Of a DNA stretch of 64,000 nucleotides, positions 35,705-44,446 are shown one piece after another (position 1 is the first letter of the stretch; every line of letters starts with the position of its first letter). Made by a program: the position numbers and the translations under genes. The stretch covers positions 124,001 to 188,000 of the forward strand of contig CAVOFV010000005.1 of NCBI GenBank assembly GCA_963695085.1, read 5' to 3'. Below the pieces are notes generated by a model. It was given only the letters and a program-made list of their open reading frames with translations. It did not search any database and was not told the DNA's origin. The stretch is from SG8-30 sp963695085 (GTDB lineage Bacteria; Pseudomonadota; Gammaproteobacteria; Steroidobacterales; Steroidobacteraceae).

Positions 35705-37123
35705 TCAGTACCGGTAGTGGTCCGGCTTGAACGGCCCCGCCGGCGGCAGGCCCAGGTAGGCCGACTGCTCGGCGGTGAGTTCGGTCAGCTGCGCGTCGAT
35801 GCGCGCCAGGTGCAGTCGCGCCACCTTCTCGTCCAGGTGCTTCGGCAGCACGTACACGCGTTTCTCGTAGCGGTCGCCATGCGCGAACAACTCGATCTGC
35901 GCCAGCACCTGGTTGGTGAACGAGTTGGACATCACGAATGACGGATGGCCGGTCGCGCAACCGAGGTTCACCAGCCGGCCCTCGGCGAGGATGATGATGC
36001 GCCTGCCGTCCGGGAACTCCACGTGGTCGACCTGCGGCTTGATGTTGATCCACTCGTGCTTGCGCAGCGAGGCGATGTCGATCTCGCTGTCGAAGTGGCC
36101 GATGTTGCAGACGATCGACTGGTGCTTCATGCGCCGCATGTGGTCGTAGGTGATCACGCTGAGGTTGCCGGTGGCGGTCACGAAGATGTCCGCCTTGTCG
36201 CAGGCGTGGTCCATGGTTACGACCCGGTAGCCTTCCATCGCCGCCTGCAGGGCGCAGATCGGGTCGATCTCGGTGACCCAGACGGTGGCGCCGAGCGCGC
36301 TCAGCGACTGCGCGCAACCCTTGCCGACGTCGCCATAGCCGGCCACCACCGCGACCTTGCCGGCGATCATCACGTCGGTCGCGCGCTTGATGCCGTCCAC
36401 CAGCGATTCGCGGCAACCGTACAGGTTGTCGAACTTGGACTTGGTCACGGAGTCGTTGACGTTGATGGCCGGGAAGGGCAGCCGCCCGCCCTGCGCCATG
36501 TCGTACAAGCGCTTGACGCCGGTCGTCGTCTCCTCGGTCACGCCGCGGATCTGCGCGAGGCGCTCCGAGTACCAGCCCGGCGAGGTCTTGAGCCGGGCGC
36601 GGATCGCGGCGAACAGCGCCTGTTCTTCCTCGTTGGCCGGCTTTGCCAGCACCTTGGGGTCCTGCTCCGCGCGGCTGCCGAGTATCAGCAGCAGCGTCGC
36701 GTCGCCGCCGTCGTCCAGGATCATGTTCGCGAAGCCGCCGTCCGGCCAGTCGAACAGGCGATGCGTGAAGTCCCAGTATTCGTCCAGCGTTTCGCCCTTG
36801 TAGGCGAATACCGGCGTGCCGGCTGCCGCGACGGCTGCCGCCGCGTGGTCCTGCGTCGAGTAGATGTTGCACGAGGCCCAGCGCACCTGCGCGCCGAGCG
36901 CCTGCAGCGTCTCGATCAACATGGCCGTCTGGATGGTCATGTGCAGCGAGCCCGCGATGCGCGCGCCCTTGAGAGGCCTGGACGCGCCGAACTCGCGGCG
37001 CAATTCCATGAGGCCCGGCATCTCGGTCTCGGCGATCGACATCTCCTTGCGGCCCCACTCGGCCTGGGCGATGTCCTTGACGAAGAAGTCCCGGGCGGAC
37101 TTCGCTTCAACAACAGCATTCAT
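35705..37123 (-). CDS. ahcY: S-adenosylhomocysteine hydrolase
   Basis: 472 residues, ATG 37123 with AGGAG upstream. It splits S-adenosylhomocysteine (SAH) into homocysteine and adenosine, with tightly bound NAD. NAD motif VAGYGDVGKGCAQSL near residue 258; substrate segments SLHMTIQTA near 59 and NVNDSVTKSKFDN near 224; C-terminal FKPDHYRY reaches into the neighbouring subunit. The gene sits behind an SAH riboswitch (37141-37217), so it is turned on when SAH builds up. metK is upstream on the same strand: synthesis of SAM and removal of its by-product are adjacent. Confidence 0.97.
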   Translation of the reverse strand: MNAVVEAKSARDFFVKDIAQAEWGRKEMSIAETEMPGLMELRREFGASRPLKGARIAGSLHMTIQTAMLIETLQALGAQVRWASCNIYSTQDHAAAAVAAAGTPVFAYKGETLDEYWDFTHRLFDWPDGGFANMILDDGGDATLLLILGSRAEQDPKVLAKPANEEEQALFAAIRARLKTSPGWYSERLAQIRGVTEETTTGVKRLYDMAQGGRLPFPAINVNDSVTKSKFDNLYGCRESLVDGIKRATDVMIAGKVAVVAGYGDVGKGCAQSLSALGATVWVTEIDPICALQAAMEGYRVVTMDHACDKADIFVTATGNLSVITYDHMRRMKHQSIVCNIGHFDSEIDIASLRKHEWINIKPQVDHVEFPDGRRIIILAEGRLVNLGCATGHPSFVMSNSFTNQVLAQIELFAHGDRYEKRVYVLPKHLDEKVARLHLARIDAQLTELTAEQSAYLGLPPAGPFKPDHYRY

Positions 37124-37140
37124 GTCAGTCTCCTGATCAC

Positions 37141-37217
37141 CTGGAGCGCCGTTGCCGTTTGAGTCACCCGCGGTCCCGAGCCTGACAGGGGCCATCCCCG
37201 TTGCAGCGCTCCTCGGG
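37141..37217 (-). ncRNA. SAH riboswitch upstream of ahcY
   Basis: Reading the minus strand, the leader shows the conserved SAH riboswitch core in order: CCCGAGGAGCGCTGCAAC (37217 to 37200), GTCAGGCTCGGG (37186 to 37175), and AACGGCGCTCC near 37153-37143. CCCGAG pairs with CTCGGG to make stem P1, and GGAGCGC pairs with GCGCTCC in the pseudoknot. In this class SAH binding raises expression of the downstream gene. The ribosome site AGGAG follows about 10 bases after the pseudoknot. Confidence 0.93.
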
Positions 37218-37227
37218 TTCGCGGGAC

Positions 37228-37246
37228 GGCCCGGCGTATCCGGGCC
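37228..37246 (-). terminator. Hairpin after metK
   Basis: GGCCCGG and CCGGGCC form a 7-bp stem with a 5-base loop between the metK stop and the SAH riboswitch. There is no T-run. It could separate metK expression from the riboswitch-controlled ahcY message. Confidence 0.4.
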
Positions 37247-37253
37247 CGGTCCT

Positions 37254-38495
37254 TCAGCGGACGCCTGCGGCGTCCCGCAGTTCGTCCACCTTGTCGGTCT
37301 GTTCCCAGGTAAAGGCCGTATAGGCCTCGGACCGGCGCGTCTCGGTCCCGCCGTTCCGCTCCACCCACTCGTAGGTCGCGGCCCGTGGCGTGCGGCCGAA
37401 ATGTCCGTACGCAGCGGTGGTACGGTACATCGGCCGCACCAGGTCGAGCATCTGGATGATGCCCCAGGGCCGCAGGTCGAAGTGACCGCGCACCAGCTTC
37501 TCCAGTTTCTCGTTTGTGATCTTGCCGGTGCCGAACGTGTCCACCGTGATCGACGTGGGGCGGGCGATGCCGATCGCGTAGGACAGCTGCAGTTCGCAGC
37601 GGTCCGCGAGACCGGCCGCGACGATGTTCTTCGCCACGTAGCGCGCGGCGTAGGCGGCCGAGCGGTCGACCTTGGACGGGTCCTTGCCCGAGAATGCGCC
37701 GCCGCCATGGCGCGCCGTGCCGCCATAGCTGTCGACGATGATCTTGCGGCCGGTCAGTCCGCAGTCGCCGACCGGTCCGCCGATGACGAAACTGCCGGTC
37801 GGGTTGATGTGCACGCGACTGGCGGGCAGCGCGTCGAGCCATTTCTTCGGCAGGATCGGCTTCAGGATGTGCTCGATGACGCCCTCGCGCAGATCCTTCT
37901 TCGTCACACCCGGGTCGTGCTGCGTCGAGAGCACCACCGCGTCGAGGCCGGCGATCCGGCCGTCGGCGTAGCGCAGCGTGACCTGTGATTTCGCGTCGGG
38001 CCGCAGCCACGGCAACGGCGAGCGCCTCGACTTGCGCACGCGCGCCTGCTGTTCGACCAGGCGGTGCGAATAGTAGATCGGCGCCGGCATGTACTCGGGC
38101 GCCTCGTTGCAGGCGTAGCCGAACATCAGGCCCTGGTCGCCTGCGCCCTGGTCCTCGGGACGGCGCCGGTCGACGCCCTGGTTGATGTCCGGGGACTGCT
38201 TGCCGATGAGGTTGAGCACGCCGCAGGTCGCGCCGTCGAAGCCGACCTCGGACGACGTGTAGCCAATGTCCTTGATGACCCCGCGCACCAGGTCCTCGAG
38301 GTCGACCCAGGCGCTGGTCGTGACTTCGCCGGCGATGATCGCAACGCCGGTCTTGACCATCGTTTCGCACGCCACGCGGGCACGCTTGTCCTGCGCGATG
38401 ATGGCGTCGAGCACGGCGTCGGAAATCTGGTCGGCGACCTTGTCGGGGTGCCCCTCGGACACCGATTCCGACGTGAAGAGATAGGAGGAGGCCAT
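37254..38495 (-). CDS. metK: S-adenosylmethionine synthetase
   Basis: 413 residues, ATG 38495 with GGAG upstream; in-frame codons to 38645 are an extension without ribosome site. It makes SAM from methionine and ATP. SESVSEGHPDKVADQISDA near residue 8 is the ATP/Met site, DQGLMFGYA near 120 and GGGAFSGKDPSKVDRSAAY near 268 are the other signatures. Cytoplasmic homotetramer. I see no SAM riboswitch upstream; the 140 bp to the divergent tkt gene are short. Confidence 0.97.
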   Translation of the reverse strand: MASSYLFTSESVSEGHPDKVADQISDAVLDAIIAQDKRARVACETMVKTGVAIIAGEVTTSAWVDLEDLVRGVIKDIGYTSSEVGFDGATCGVLNLIGKQSPDINQGVDRRRPEDQGAGDQGLMFGYACNEAPEYMPAPIYYSHRLVEQQARVRKSRRSPLPWLRPDAKSQVTLRYADGRIAGLDAVVLSTQHDPGVTKKDLREGVIEHILKPILPKKWLDALPASRVHINPTGSFVIGGPVGDCGLTGRKIIVDSYGGTARHGGGAFSGKDPSKVDRSAAYAARYVAKNIVAAGLADRCELQLSYAIGIARPTSITVDTFGTGKITNEKLEKLVRGHFDLRPWGIIQMLDLVRPMYRTTAAYGHFGRTPRAATYEWVERNGGTETRRSEAYTAFTWEQTDKVDELRDAAGVR

Positions 38496-38635
38496 GTTGC
38501 TCCGCTGGGGCTGCCGGTAAAGCGGCCAAGTATAGCGGGTGGCGGCCCCTGAGACCCGGTCGCGGCGGGATTCGCGGATTGCCCCGGCGGCGGGCGATCG
38601 GGGACAATACGCGGCTACCCACCCAGGGACCTTGC

Positions 38636-40636
38636 ATGCCGTCACGCCGCGAGCTCGCCAACGCCATCCGCGTCCTCAGCATGGACGCTGTGCAGCGGGC
38701 CAATTCCGGTCATCCCGGCATGCCGATGGGGATGGCCGACATCGCCGAGGTCCTGTGGCGCGACTTCCTGCGACATAACCCGGCCAACCCGGCCTGGCCG
38801 GAGCGCGACCGCTTCGTGCTGTCGAACGGCCACGGCTCGATGCTGTTGTACTCGGTCCTGCACCTGAGCGGTTACGAGCTCGGCATCGAGGAGCTGAAAC
38901 GCTTCCGCCAGCTGGGCTCGCGCACGGCCGGCCACCCGGAACGCGAGCCGTCGATGGGCGTGGAGACGACCACCGGGCCGCTCGGGCAGGGGCTGGCGAA
39001 CGCGGTCGGCATGGCGCTGGCCGAGCGACTGATGGCCGACGAGTTCAACCGGCCGGAGCACACGATCGTCGACCACCACACGTGGGTGTTCCTCGGCGAC
39101 GGCTGCCTGATGGAAGGCATCTCGCACGAGGCCTGTTCGCTGGCCGGTGCCTGGGGACTCGGCAAGCTCGTCTGCTTCTACGATGACAACGGGATCTCGA
39201 TCGACGGCGAGGTGGCGGGCTGGTTCACGGACGACACGCCGCGCCGCTTCCAGGCCTATGGCTGGCAGGTGATCCGCGACGTCGATGGCCACGATCCGGA
39301 GGCGATCGTCAAGGCGATCCGCAAGGCGCGCCGCGAAAAGTCCCGCCCGACCCTGATCTGCTGCAAGACCGTGATCGGCTACGGGTCGCCGAACAAGCAG
39401 GGCACGGAGGCGTGTCACGGCGCGCCGCTCGGCGTACAGGAAGTGCAGCTCGTACGCGAGGCCCTCGGCTGGCGCTACGATCCGTTCGTCGTGCCCCCTG
39501 AAGTGCGCGCGGCGTGGGACGGCCGGCCGCGCGGCAGGCGCGCCGAGAACCGCTGGAAGCGCGCCTTCAAGGCTTACCGGGCCGCCTACCCCGGGCTGGC
39601 CGCCGAATATGAGCGGCGCATGGCGGGCGCGCTGCCGGAAGGCTTCGCGGCTGGCGCCACGGCGCTCACGCAGCAGGCGCAGGCGGCCGGCGGCAACGCC
39701 GCAACGCGCCAGAGTTCGCAGGCTGCGCTCGACGCCCTGGGCCCGCTGCTGCCGGAACTGCTGGGTGGGTCCGCCGACCTGACCGGCTCCAACAACACAC
39801 GCATCAAGGGCACCACGGCGTTTACGCCGGCGCGGCCCGACGGGCGCTACCTGCATTACGGCGTCCGCGAATTCGGCATGGCCGCCATCATCAATGGCAT
39901 CGGCCTGCACGGCGGGTTCATCGCGTACGGCGGCACGTTCCTGGTGTTCTCGGATTACGCCCGCAATGCGCTGCGCATGGCGGCGCTCATGCACCTGCCC
40001 TCGATCTACGTGCTGACGCACGACTCGATCGGCCTCGGCGAGGACGGCCCGACGCACCAGCCCGTCGAACACACGGCGTCGTTGCGGCTGATTCCGGGCC
40101 TGCAGGTGTGGCGGCCCTGCGATGACGTCGAGACCTTTGCCGCATGGGCTGCCGCGATCGAGCGGCGCGACGGGCCGACCTGCCTGGTCCTCACGCGGCA
40201 GTCCGTGCCGCACCAGGCGCGCGACGCCGCGCAGGTGACGGCCATCGGGCGCGGCGCGTACGTGCTGGTGGACTGCGATGGCGAGCCGCAGTGCATCCTG
40301 ATTGCGACCGGCTCGGAGGTTGGCGTCGCCGTCGAGGCTGCGCGCGCGCTGGCCACCGAGGGCCGGCGGGTGCGGGTGGTGTCCATGCCCTGCGCCACGG
40401 TGTTCGCCGCCCAGGACCGCGCCTGGCGCGACAGCGTCCTGCCGCCGGCGATCGGGCGCCGGGTCGCCATCGAGGCCGGCGTGACCGACGGCTGGTGGCG
40501 CTGGGTCGGCACGCACGGCCGTGTGGTCGGGCTCGACCGCTTCGGCGCGTCGGCGCCCGCCGCGGACCTGTTCCGGCATTTCGGCCTCACCGCGCAGGCC
40601 GTCGCAGACGCCGCGCGGGCGCTTTGCGGCGCGTGA
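38636..40636 (+). CDS. tkt: Transketolase
   Basis: 666 residues, ATG 38636. Thiamine-diphosphate enzyme of the pentose phosphate pathway that moves two-carbon units between sugar phosphates. Conserved parts: SGHPGMPMGMAD near 22, GPLGQGLANAVGMA near 115, the ThDP motif GDGCLMEGISHEA (about 155-167) ending in the DDN of CFYDDNGISIDGE, and GLGEDGPTHQPVEH near 468. It is followed after 61 bp by gap, pgk and pyk on the same strand, a common proteobacterial sugar-phosphate cluster. Confidence 0.96.
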   Translation: MPSRRELANAIRVLSMDAVQRANSGHPGMPMGMADIAEVLWRDFLRHNPANPAWPERDRFVLSNGHGSMLLYSVLHLSGYELGIEELKRFRQLGSRTAGHPEREPSMGVETTTGPLGQGLANAVGMALAERLMADEFNRPEHTIVDHHTWVFLGDGCLMEGISHEACSLAGAWGLGKLVCFYDDNGISIDGEVAGWFTDDTPRRFQAYGWQVIRDVDGHDPEAIVKAIRKARREKSRPTLICCKTVIGYGSPNKQGTEACHGAPLGVQEVQLVREALGWRYDPFVVPPEVRAAWDGRPRGRRAENRWKRAFKAYRAAYPGLAAEYERRMAGALPEGFAAGATALTQQAQAAGGNAATRQSSQAALDALGPLLPELLGGSADLTGSNNTRIKGTTAFTPARPDGRYLHYGVREFGMAAIINGIGLHGGFIAYGGTFLVFSDYARNALRMAALMHLPSIYVLTHDSIGLGEDGPTHQPVEHTASLRLIPGLQVWRPCDDVETFAAWAAAIERRDGPTCLVLTRQSVPHQARDAAQVTAIGRGAYVLVDCDGEPQCILIATGSEVGVAVEAARALATEGRRVRVVSMPCATVFAAQDRAWRDSVLPPAIGRRVAIEAGVTDGWWRWVGTHGRVVGLDRFGASAPAADLFRHFGLTAQAVADAARALCGA

Positions 40637-40659
40637 CGACCGGCGGGATTCCTACAGCC

Positions 40660-40665
40660 TATAAT
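40660..40665 (+). promoter_or_regulatory. -10 box upstream of gap
   Basis: A perfect TATAAT 33 bp before the gap start, between tkt and gap. No strong -35 match at 17 bp is visible. It suggests that gap-pgk-pyk can be expressed apart from tkt. Confidence 0.5.
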
Positions 40666-40697
40666 CGACCCGTACCGATGAACCAAAAGGACGAACG

Positions 40698-41696
<999 letters not shown>

Positions 41697-41745
41697 CGCG
41701 CGGAACCGGCCCGTGCGGGCCGCCCACGACACGAAGGAACGTCGC

Positions 41746-42930
41746 ATGGCTGCGATCCTGCGGATGAGCGATCTCGACCTCGCCGGCAAGCGCGTGCTGA
41801 TCCGCGAGGACCTCAACGTGCCCGTCCATGACGGCGTCGTGACCAGCGATGCGCGAATCCGGGCGGCGCTGCCGACCCTGCAGCTGGCGCTCGAGCAGCG
41901 TGCCAGGGTGATGATCATGTCGCACCTGGGCCGCCCGAAGGAGGGCGAGTTCGACGCGGGGTTGTCGCTGGAGCCGGTGTCGCTGCGACTGTCGGAGCTG
42001 CTGGGACGCCGTGTGCCGCTCGTGCGCAACTGGCTCGAGGGCGTGCACGTCGAGGCGGGCGAGGCCGTGCTGCTGGAGAACGTGCGCTTCAACAAGGGTG
42101 AGAAGAAGGACGGCGAGTCGCTGGCACGGCGCATGGCGGCGCTGTGCGACGTGTACGTCATGGACGCCTTCGGCACCGCCCATCGCGCCGAAGCCAGCAC
42201 ACACGGCGTCGTGCGTTTCGCGCCGGTCGCGTGCGCGGGGCCGCTGCTGATCGGCGAGCTGGCGGCGCTGCGGACCGTGCTGGAAGACCCGGCCCGGCCG
42301 CTGGTGGCGATCGTCGCGGGCTCCAAGGTGTCGACCAAGCTGACCGTGCTCGAGACGTTGCTCGGCAAGGTGGACCAGCTGGTCGTCGGCGGTGGCATCG
42401 CCAACACCTTCATCGCCGCGATGGGGCTGCCGATCGGCAAGTCGCTGCACGAGCCGGACATGATCGTCATCGCGCGCCGGCTGATGCAGGAGTCCGAGTC
42501 GCGCGGCGTGGCGATACCGGTGCCGACCGACGTCGTGGTCGGCAAGAGTTTCTCGGCGAATGCAGAAGCGGACATCAAGGACGCCACGGCGATTGCGGAC
42601 GACGACATGATCCTGGACATCGGCCCGGACAGCGCCGAACGGATCGCCCACATCATCGAGCGCGCCGGTACCGTGATCTGGAACGGTCCGGTCGGCGTCT
42701 TCGAGTTCGACCAGTTCGGGGAGGGAACCAAGGTGATTGCGCAGGCCATCGCCCGTTCCGCGGCGTTCTCGCTGGCCGGCGGCGGCGACACGCTGGCGGC
42801 CATCGAGAAGTATGGAGTCGCCGAGGGCATTTCGTACATCTCGACCGGCGGCGGCGCGTTCCTCGAGTTCGTGGAGGGCAAGACGCTGCCGGCGGTCGCG
42901 GCACTCGAGGCGCGGGCGGCGTCCGCCTGA
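41746..42930 (+). CDS. pgk: Phosphoglycerate kinase
   Basis: 394 residues, ATG 41746. Transfers phosphate from 1,3-bisphosphoglycerate to ADP. N-terminal GKRVLIREDLNVPVHDG, SHLGRPKEG near 62 and the nucleotide loop around GGGDTLAAIEKYG near 347 identify it. The C-terminal helix is complete. Middle gene of gap-pgk-pyk. Confidence 0.97.
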   Translation: MAAILRMSDLDLAGKRVLIREDLNVPVHDGVVTSDARIRAALPTLQLALEQRARVMIMSHLGRPKEGEFDAGLSLEPVSLRLSELLGRRVPLVRNWLEGVHVEAGEAVLLENVRFNKGEKKDGESLARRMAALCDVYVMDAFGTAHRAEASTHGVVRFAPVACAGPLLIGELAALRTVLEDPARPLVAIVAGSKVSTKLTVLETLLGKVDQLVVGGGIANTFIAAMGLPIGKSLHEPDMIVIARRLMQESESRGVAIPVPTDVVVGKSFSANAEADIKDATAIADDDMILDIGPDSAERIAHIIERAGTVIWNGPVGVFEFDQFGEGTKVIAQAIARSAAFSLAGGGDTLAAIEKYGVAEGISYISTGGGAFLEFVEGKTLPAVAALEARAASA

Positions 42931-43006
42931 CCCGGGCGGGCCGGCCCGACCGGCATCGTCTATCATGCTGACGGCGTCACAGCAGCACGCCGCCAGTGAG
43001 TACCGA

Positions 43007-44443
43007 ATGCGCCGCCGAACCAAGATCGTCGCGACCCTGGGCCCCGCCACTGACGACCCGCAGGTCCTGCAGACGCTGATCCGTGCAGGCGTCGACCTCG
43101 TGCGCATCAATTTCTCGCATGGCGAGGCCGCCGACCATGAGCGCCGCGTGCGGCTGGTGCGCGAGGCCGCCGAGGCCGCGGGCGAGTACGTCGGCATCCT
43201 CGGCGACCTGAGCGGCCCGAAGATCAGGATCGAGCGATTCGCGCACGGGCCCGTGACGCTGGTCGACGGCGACGCCTTTGCGCTCGATGCCGCGCTGGCG
43301 GCCGAGGCCGGCACGCAGTCGGCGGTCGGCGTGACCTACAAGGACCTGGCGCGCGACGTGCAGGTGGGCGACACGCTGATGCTGGACGACGGGCTCATCG
43401 CGCTGCAGGTGACGGGCGTGGACGGTCCGCGCGTGCTGACGCGGGTCGCGCTGGGCGGAACGCTGGAGCACAACAAGGGCCTCAACAAGCAGGGTGGCGG
43501 TCTGTCGGCCGGCGCCCTGACGGACAAGGACCGCATCGACATCCGCACGGCGGCGCGCCTCGGCGTGGACTACCTTGCGGTCTCCTTCGTGCGCAGCGCG
43601 GACGATGTGCGCGAGGCCCGGCACCTGCTGGAAGAGGCGCAGGGTGAGGGCCGGATCGTCGCCAAGATCGAGCGCAGCGAGGCGCTGGCGGAACTCGAGG
43701 AGGTCGTCAAGGCGAGCGACGCCGTCATGGTCGCGCGCGGCGACCTCGGCGTGGAGGTCGGTTACGCGGAACTGACCGGACTGCAGAAGCACATCATCGG
43801 CACGGCGCGCCACCACAACCGGCCGGTCATCACGGCCACGCAGATGATGGAGTCCATGACGCACAACCCCGTGCCGACGCGGGCCGAAGTCACCGACGTG
43901 GCCAACGCCGTCATCGACGATACCGACGCGGTGATGCTGTCAGCCGAGACCGCCGTCGGCAGGCACCCGGTCAAGGCGGTCACCGCGATGGCGCAGGTGA
44001 TCGTGGGCGCCGAGAAGTGGCAGCAGACCCACCGTGGCGAGCGCCACAGGCTGGACGGACAGTTCAGCAAGTCCGACGAGGCGATCGCGATGGCCGTGAT
44101 GTACGCGGCCGGCCACCTCGACGTGCAGGCGATCGTCGCCCTCACCGAAACCGGTTCGACGCCGCTGTGGATGTCGCGCATCCGTTCCGACATCCCGATC
44201 TATGCCTTCACCCGCAACGAAGCGACGCGGCGGCGCGTGACGCTGTACCGGGGCGTGTACCCGATCGCCTTCGATGTGACGCACGGACAGCCGGAGGTCC
44301 TGTTCCCGAGCATCTTCTCACTGCTGCTGGAGCAGGGTCTCGCAGCGGACGGCGACCTGGTGATCGTCACCAAGGGCGATTTCTCGGGCGTGACGGGCGG
44401 CACCAACACGATGAAGATCCTCGAGGTCAGGCGCGGGAACTGA
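43007..44443 (+). CDS. pyk: Pyruvate kinase
   Basis: 478 residues from ATG 43007; an in-frame ATG at 42965 would add 14 residues. It makes pyruvate and ATP from phosphoenolpyruvate and ADP. TKIVATLGPAT at 5-15, INFSHGEA near 38, the active-site segment IVAKIERSEAL near 220 and the Mg-binding VARGDLGVEVGY near 242. The C-terminal domain is complete. In many relatives fba follows; here a penicillin-acylase-family gene follows after 3 bp. Confidence 0.96.
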   Translation: MRRRTKIVATLGPATDDPQVLQTLIRAGVDLVRINFSHGEAADHERRVRLVREAAEAAGEYVGILGDLSGPKIRIERFAHGPVTLVDGDAFALDAALAAEAGTQSAVGVTYKDLARDVQVGDTLMLDDGLIALQVTGVDGPRVLTRVALGGTLEHNKGLNKQGGGLSAGALTDKDRIDIRTAARLGVDYLAVSFVRSADDVREARHLLEEAQGEGRIVAKIERSEALAELEEVVKASDAVMVARGDLGVEVGYAELTGLQKHIIGTARHHNRPVITATQMMESMTHNPVPTRAEVTDVANAVIDDTDAVMLSAETAVGRHPVKAVTAMAQVIVGAEKWQQTHRGERHRLDGQFSKSDEAIAMAVMYAAGHLDVQAIVALTETGSTPLWMSRIRSDIPIYAFTRNEATRRRVTLYRGVYPIAFDVTHGQPEVLFPSIFSLLLEQGLAADGDLVIVTKGDFSGVTGGTNTMKILEVRRGN

Positions 44444-44446
44444 AAC

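Noticed and set aside
38496..38635. SAM riboswitch upstream of metK
   Set aside because: The 140-bp divergent region shows none of the SAM-I or SAM-II core elements.
38642..40579. 645-codon open frame on the minus strand opposite tkt
   Set aside because: Shadow frame of transketolase, low-complexity composition, no ribosome site.
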